Assembly (NCBI GenBank): GCA_017550145.1 | Contig: JAFZQG010000011.1 | Location: 1-48,223, forward strand | Direction: 5' to 3' | DNA: 48,223 nt | Source of the DNA: Erysipelotrichaceae bacterium | GTDB taxonomy: Bacteria; Bacillota_I; Bacilli_A; Erysipelotrichales; Erysipelotrichaceae | Part shown: piece after piece, positions 45,019 through 48,223 of the stretch | Layout: the number at the start of each line of letters is the position of its first letter | How positions within the stretch are numbered: position 1 is the first letter of the stretch | Notes under the pieces: model-generated | Databases searched by the model: none | Seen by the model: only the letters and a program-made list of their open reading frames with translations | Told to the model about the DNA's origin: nothing | Program-made: the position numbers and the translations under genes

Positions 45019-45047
45019 ATTATAGAAGTATTTATGCTCATCTTCAA
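45019..45047 (-). promoter_or_regulatory. Promoter of the GNAT gene, leaderless layout
   Basis: Minus-strand TTGAAG (45042-45047) and TATAAT (45019-45024) with a 17-nt spacer. The ATG follows after only 8 nt and has no SD. It is the best-formed promoter of the leaderless set in this window. Confidence 0.65.
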
Positions 45048-46318
45048 GCAGATAATTCAAATTCACTCAGATAATCATCACCCAGAAAGCACTCTTTACG
45101 ATATCTTCCTGGAGTAGTATTCATTATCTGTTTGAATTTACGTCTGAATGTTCTAACACAGTTGTAACCTACAGAGATTGCGGTATCGACGACTGGTTTT
45201 TCTTGTACTAAAAGCAGTTCGCAGGCCTTAATGATACGGCGATAATCGGAATAATCATTGAAATTCTTTTCCACGATAATCAGCAGGCATTTATCAATAA
45301 ATGCTGGACTGACATTAAAAATCCTGGAAAGATCTATAATACTAAGATCTTCAGTAAAGTGCTTATTTATATATTCAATGATCTTAAAACCCAGTTTTAT
45401 AACTTTTCTGTGCCTATTCAAGGGAATATTTGAATGCTTTTCCCGGAAATCACCTGGTGAAACGTCTGTTATCGCTTTGAAATTCTTTATCAGATGTGAT
45501 ACATCGCAATATCCTGTTTTATCGGCTATTTCTTCAAGACACATATCGGTATTCAGAAGAAGATCAATCACGTTGGAAATGCGTATTCTATTAATCATTT
45601 TATTTACTGATAATCCCGAAAAATCTTTTACGTATTCCGAAACTTTTGCTTTAGAAATATCGTAAGTATTTGCGATTTTTTCTCGTGTCAGACTTTCCGA
45701 AGTATGGCAATAGATATGCTTGATTACTTTGGTCTTTACATCATTGTTGCTGTTTCCGTTATTCCCTTCATTTTCGCTTTTATAAGCCATTTTTACGTAA
45801 TGGTTTATGAAATCTATCAGCTTGACTATAATAATGCAATCAGTTATTGATTGTTCCAGCTGTTCTTCTGAAGAAGATTCATTGTTTTTCTCTTTCTTAA
45901 TATCTTTTATGATTTTAGTCAGACATTTTGAATCCTTATAATTCAGATTCTTAACCGGTATTTTTTCAAGTACAGAAAATGTATTAAATTCTTTTTCGTA
46001 TGGCTTATTCAATGATATTAAATAATCAAGGCTATTTTTGTTATATACGATCCTTATAAGTTTTAGGGGTTTATTTACTTCGGTAATCGAAAGAGTATCC
46101 CAAGGCATAATGCTAACTACCGTATTGGGCTTTATTTCATATTCCCTTTCGTTTATTTTCAGTTTGCCCATTCCTTTCTTAAAAAACAACAAACGCGTTG
46201 TATGAAGAACCGGGCATGGTCTTTCCGTATCTATGCTTATTTCAGCATATGAACAAACACTATTCTTTTTTTCAAATGAACAATTCTGTTCCTGTAATTT
46301 CTCTCTTCTATGAGGCAT
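45044..46318 (-). CDS. AraC-family regulator with two HTH domains
   Basis: About 424 residues. The N-terminal ~110 residues resemble an AraC sensor cupin (RPCPVLHTTRLLFFKKGMGKLKINEREYEIKPN...). A first AraC HTH domain runs from about 210 to 300 (TREKIANTYDISKAKVSEYVKDFSGLSVNKMINRIRI, then CLEEIADKTGYCDVSHLIKNFKAITDVSPGDFR). A second follows at about 325-415 (DLSIIDLSRIFNVSPAFIDKCLL, then VVDTAISVGYNCVRTFRRKFKQIMNTTPGRYR). A single such domain is normal, and duplication is unusual. I chose the ATG at 46316-46318 over the TTG two codons earlier. The target is unknown; argF lies upstream on the same strand. Confidence 0.85.
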   Translation of the reverse strand: MPHRREKLQEQNCSFEKKNSVCSYAEISIDTERPCPVLHTTRLLFFKKGMGKLKINEREYEIKPNTVVSIMPWDTLSITEVNKPLKLIRIVYNKNSLDYLISLNKPYEKEFNTFSVLEKIPVKNLNYKDSKCLTKIIKDIKKEKNNESSSEEQLEQSITDCIIIVKLIDFINHYVKMAYKSENEGNNGNSNNDVKTKVIKHIYCHTSESLTREKIANTYDISKAKVSEYVKDFSGLSVNKMINRIRISNVIDLLLNTDMCLEEIADKTGYCDVSHLIKNFKAITDVSPGDFREKHSNIPLNRHRKVIKLGFKIIEYINKHFTEDLSIIDLSRIFNVSPAFIDKCLLIIVEKNFNDYSDYRRIIKACELLLVQEKPVVDTAISVGYNCVRTFRRKFKQIMNTTPGRYRKECFLGDDYLSEFELSA

Positions 46319-46371
46319 ATGCAATAAACTCTAACTCACTTAATCAATAAACATCTCGAAATTAAATGGAC

Positions 46372-46410
46372 AACCCTGAACCATACAATATGCAGATACA
46401 GTTCAGGGTT
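46372..46410. repeat. Long inverted repeat between argF and the AraC-type gene
   Basis: AACCCTGAAC (46372-46381) and GTTCAGGGTT (46401-46410) form a perfect 10-bp dyad with a 19-nt spacer. On the minus strand it would follow argF and precede the regulator gene. No T run follows on either strand, so a plain intrinsic terminator is unlikely. It might be an operator or an mRNA stabiliser. Confidence 0.5.
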
Positions 46411-46453
46411 CAGCAGTTGTTCAGATGATGCATAAACATTATCTTCATCTGCT

Positions 46454-47452
46454 CTATGCAACGTTCATCGTCGCGTATAACACGGCTTTGATCGTATGCA
46501 TCCTGTTTTCGGCTTCATCAAATACTTTTGACTGTGCCGATTCAAATACGGAATCGGATACTTCCATTTCACAGATGCCGTATTTTTCGGCTATCTGTGC
46601 ACCGATCGTCGTATTTGTGTCATGGAATGACGGCAGACAGTGCATGAAGATCGCTTCCTTCTTTGCATTGGCCATCACTTCTTCAGTTACCCGATACGGT
46701 TCCAGAAGTCTGATCCTTTCTTCCCAGATCTCTTCTGGTTCGCCCATTGAAACCCAGATATCGGTATATATCACATCGGCGTCTTTTGTGCCTATAGATA
46801 CATCCTCGGTAAAGGTAATAGTCGAACCATTTTCTTCGGCAACCTTTCGGCAGACTTCGCTCAGCTTTTCTTCCGGCATCTGTTTCTTCGGACCGCAGGC
46901 CACATAGTTGATGCCCATTTTCGCACATATCACCATCAGCGAATTGGCTACATTATTACGGGCATCACCCATAAACACGATCTTGCGTCCTTTCATATCA
47001 CCGAAGTTCTCTTCGGCTGTCATGATATCCGCCAGCATCTGTGTCGGATGAAACTGATCGGTCAATCCATTGAAAACCGGGATCCCTGCTTTTTCAGAGA
47101 GTTCTTCAACGATCGACTGATCATAACCGCGATACTCGATACCATCATACATTCTGCCTAAGACGCGGGCTGTATCTTCCAATGATTCTTTCTTCCCCAT
47201 CTGTGAGGAAGCCGGGTCAAGATAAGTTACACCCATGCCCAGATCCCTGGCTGCCACTTCGAAGGCACAACGTGTTCTGGTCGAAGTCTTTTCAAACAGC
47301 AGAACCAGCTGTTTGCCATGAAGGTATTCATGTGTGATACCTTCTTTCTTTTTCCTCTTGAATTCCTTAGCCAGATCGATCAGGTAACGGATCTCATCCG
47401 GGGAATAATCAAGAAGTTTGAGAAAACTGCGTCCTCTTAAATCGATTTCCAT
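46454..47452 (-). CDS. argF: Ornithine carbamoyltransferase
   Basis: Makes citrulline from ornithine and carbamoyl phosphate (arginine synthesis), or the reverse in the arginine deiminase pathway. The carbamoyl phosphate motif STRTR, the HPTQ motif (FHPTQMLAD) and the ornithine-site motif HCLPSFHD are all present. Length is 332 residues from the chosen ATG (47450-47452), which has AAAGGA at proper spacing; the ATG three codons earlier directly abuts that SD. No arcA or arcC lies nearby, so the direction is open. A nested palindrome lies just upstream. Confidence 0.95.
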   Translation of the reverse strand: MEIDLRGRSFLKLLDYSPDEIRYLIDLAKEFKRKKKEGITHEYLHGKQLVLLFEKTSTRTRCAFEVAARDLGMGVTYLDPASSQMGKKESLEDTARVLGRMYDGIEYRGYDQSIVEELSEKAGIPVFNGLTDQFHPTQMLADIMTAEENFGDMKGRKIVFMGDARNNVANSLMVICAKMGINYVACGPKKQMPEEKLSEVCRKVAEENGSTITFTEDVSIGTKDADVIYTDIWVSMGEPEEIWEERIRLLEPYRVTEEVMANAKKEAIFMHCLPSFHDTNTTIGAQIAEKYGICEMEVSDSVFESAQSKVFDEAENRMHTIKAVLYATMNVA

Positions 47453-47471
47453 ATGTTTCATCCTTTCTTTA

Positions 47472-47495
47472 ACTGTTCATGTCATGAATAACAGT
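47472..47495. promoter_or_regulatory. Nested palindrome upstream of argF, possible operator
   Basis: ACTGTT/AACAGT (47472-47477, 47490-47495) surround a perfect TTCATG-T-CATGAA dyad (47476-47488), 20-45 nt before the argF start. The ATTCATG half resembles ArgR ARG boxes. The rest of 47496-47714 is A/T-rich and shows no unambiguous promoter. Confidence 0.4.
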
Positions 47496-47714
47496 TCAGC
47501 GGATTCAGGCAATCGTTTTATTCTTCAGCTTTCACTATCATTTTAGAAAATTCTGAAAAAAGAAAACGGACAAAATCGCTGTTTTACACTGTATATTTTT
47601 ACTTTTTCTTAAAAAAATCGTTATTCTGTCTACAATTTTATCTTATCTGAATGATTTTTCCCGTAATTTTCATCCAGTTTTTAAAGGAAAATAAATATAT
47701 TTTTAGTAAAGAAA

Positions 47715-47733
47715 AATACCCTTTCAGGGTATT
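47715..47733 (-). terminator. Terminator of tRNA-Arg(TCT)
   Basis: AATACCCT / AGGGTATT 8-bp stem with a 3-nt loop, followed by TTTCTTT on the minus strand, 15 nt beyond the tRNA 3' end. Confidence 0.85.
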
Positions 47734-47748
47734 GTCAAACTTAATAAG

Positions 47749-47825
47749 TGGCGTCCATGGAGAGACTCGAACTCCCGACCGTCCGCTTAGAAGGCGGATG
47801 CTCTATCCAACTGAGCTACATGGAC
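47749..47825 (-). tRNA. tRNA-Arg (anticodon TCT)
   Basis: A 77-nt cloverleaf on the minus strand, with acceptor GTCCATG / CATGGAC, discriminator G and encoded CCA (47749-47751). The anticodon loop is CTTCTAA, with TCT at 47789-47791, reading AGA/AGG codons. The T-arm is GTTCGAGTC. Position 32 is C, as in known TtcA substrates. It is divergent from tRNA-Arg(ACG). Confidence 0.95.
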
Positions 47826-47833
47826 ACACGTGT

Positions 47834-47862
47834 ATACTATCATTTTTCCAGTATAAATTCAA
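47834..47862 (-). promoter_or_regulatory. Promoter of tRNA-Arg(TCT)
   Basis: Minus-strand TTGAAT (47857-47862) and TAGTAT (47834-47839) with a 17-nt spacer, 8 nt upstream of the tRNA. Confidence 0.7.
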
Positions 47863-47869
47863 CGATTGA

Positions 47870-47898
47870 TTGAAATAGTTCTTTTTTAGTGTTAATCT
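47870..47898 (+). promoter_or_regulatory. Promoter of tRNA-Arg(ACG)
   Basis: TTGAAA (47870-47875) and TAATCT (47893-47898) with a 17-nt spacer, 11 nt upstream of the tRNA. It is back-to-back with the tRNA-Arg(TCT) promoter. Confidence 0.65.
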
Positions 47899-47909
47899 AA
47901 TATAGCGAT

Positions 47910-47986
47910 GTGCCTATAGCTCAACTGGATAGAGTGTTTGGCTACGAACCAAAAGGTTGCGAGTTCAAGTCTTGCTAGGCACGCCA
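47910..47986 (+). tRNA. tRNA-Arg (anticodon ACG)
   Basis: A 77-nt cloverleaf with acceptor GTGCCTA / TAGGCAC, discriminator G and encoded CCA (47984-47986). The anticodon loop is CTACGAA, with ACG at 47944-47946. A34 is normally deaminated to inosine by TadA to read CGU/CGC/CGA. The anticodon stem is TTTGG / CCAAA. C32 matches TtcA substrates. Confidence 0.95.
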
Positions 47987-47998
47987 TATTGAAAAAGA

Positions 47999-48018
47999 AA
48001 CTGTGATCGCTCACAGTT
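47999..48018. terminator. Bidirectional terminator between tRNA-Arg(ACG) and bcp
   Basis: AACTGTGA-TCGC-TCACAGTT 8-bp stem with T runs on both strands (TTTTG on plus, TCTTTTTC on minus). Confidence 0.85.
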
Positions 48019-48028
48019 TTTTGTTTTT

Positions 48029-48223
48029 TCAGATCTCATTAAGCATCTTTTCCGGATTCTCGACAGCCTTGACATTACCGAAAGCCTTGGCGATTTTGCC
48101 TTTTTCATCGATCAGGTAAGTGCTTCTGACTACGCCCATGGTCTTCTTGCCATACATATTCTTTTCCTTCCAGACATCATAGGCTTTGATTACTTCCAGT
48201 CCTTCATCGGAAAGAAGCACAAA
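48029..48223 (-). CDS. bcp: Thioredoxin-dependent peroxiredoxin Bcp, C-terminal part
   Basis: The last 65 residues of an AhpC/TSA-family peroxiredoxin; the gene runs off the window end. LLSDEG, KAYDVWKEKNMYGKK and GVVRSTYLIDEKGKI are typical of Bcp (PrxQ). The catalytic Cys lies upstream and is not visible. The GTG at 48218-48220 is an internal Val codon, not a start. Confidence 0.88.
   Translation of the reverse strand, partial: FVLLSDEGLEVIKAYDVWKEKNMYGKKTMGVVRSTYLIDEKGKIAKAFGNVKAVENPEKMLNEI

Noticed and set aside
46425..46907. A 160-codon plus-strand frame opposite argF
   Set aside because: It is fully inside argF, which has all active-site motifs, and it has no SD or promoter.
48218..48220. 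GTG start of a 63-residue protein at the window end
   Set aside because: The frame is open to the window edge and the sequence matches the interior of Bcp, so this is a truncated gene and the GTG is an internal Val codon.
1..48223. Mobile elements, phage, CRISPR, toxin-antitoxin or restriction systems
   Set aside because: No transposase, integrase, terminal inverted repeats, repeat arrays or defence genes were recognised; the window looks like ordinary core and metabolic chromosome.

Overview
ORGANISM. The window looks like the chromosome of a low-GC Gram-positive bacterium. It carries Asp23/Gls24, DivIC/FtsL-like and MsmX-type proteins, T-box and yybP-ykoY leaders, SD motifs of the AAGGAG type and sigma-A promoters. 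The glyS-dnaG-rpoD-trmK order and a lysine/alanine-rich sigma factor would fit an Erysipelotrichia-like Firmicute; that placement is an inference, not a database result. No phage, insertion sequence, CRISPR array, rRNA or replication origin was seen. Gene density is high and most genes overlap or abut.

LAYOUT. 1-558: tail of a secreted-type protein. 633-3840 (minus): truB-ribF-rsmF-asp23 operon. 3874-4626: ttcA. 4628-7915 (minus): DUF218 gene and a P-type ATPase whose 5' UTR is a yybP-ykoY (Mn2+) riboswitch with its own terminator. 8153-11767: SPASM radical SAM gene, then a tetR / FAD-dehydrogenase / SpoU-methylase operon on the other strand. 11847-13735 (minus): rpsO and malQ. 13813-17329 (plus): lipoprotein galactanase (GH53) and lipoprotein GH13 amylase. 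17376-22588 (minus): malE-malF-malG-msmX type sugar ABC system with a cre-like site on its promoter. 22793-26598 (minus): fmt-lepA-hemW. 26681-26944: rpsT. 27014-36338 (minus): a six-gene run FAD oxidoreductase-glyS-dnaG-rpoD-trmK-glgP. 36419-37609: F420 ligase-like protein. 37640-40565 (minus): T-box-controlled TrpXYZ-type ABC importer. 40636-42699 (minus): DMT transporter, small membrane coiled-coil protein, polysaccharide deacetylase. 42794-44458: argS. 44492-47452 (minus): GNAT acetyltransferase, tandem-HTH AraC regulator, ornithine carbamoyltransferase. 47749-47986: two divergent tRNA-Arg genes. 48029-48223: tail of a Bcp peroxiredoxin.

HOW IT FITS TOGETHER. One theme is alpha-glucan and galactan use. 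Two surface lipoprotein hydrolases would release oligosaccharides, the ABC system would import them, and MalQ and GlgP would process them inside; a CcpA-type site suggests catabolite control. A second theme is translation and RNA modification: TruB, RsmF, TtcA, TrmK, SpoU, Fmt, LepA, S15, S20, GlyS, ArgS and two tRNA-Arg. Arginine-related genes (argS, argF, two tRNA-Arg) lie within about 5 kb.

MOST NOTABLE. (1) The riboswitch suggests that the 'calcium ATPase' is a Mn2+-induced Mn2+/Ca2+ exporter. (2) Several genes (truB, ttcA, fmt, the GNAT gene, perhaps the DUF218 gene) have a TATAAT box only 7-9 nt before the start codon and no Shine-Dalgarno, which predicts leaderless mRNAs. (3) The T-box candidate specifier UAC points to tyrosine as the cargo of a TrpXYZ-type importer. 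(4) RibF lacks a recognisable riboflavin kinase domain. (5) RpoD has a ~158-residue histone-H1-like basic extension. (6) An AraC regulator carries two HTH domains.
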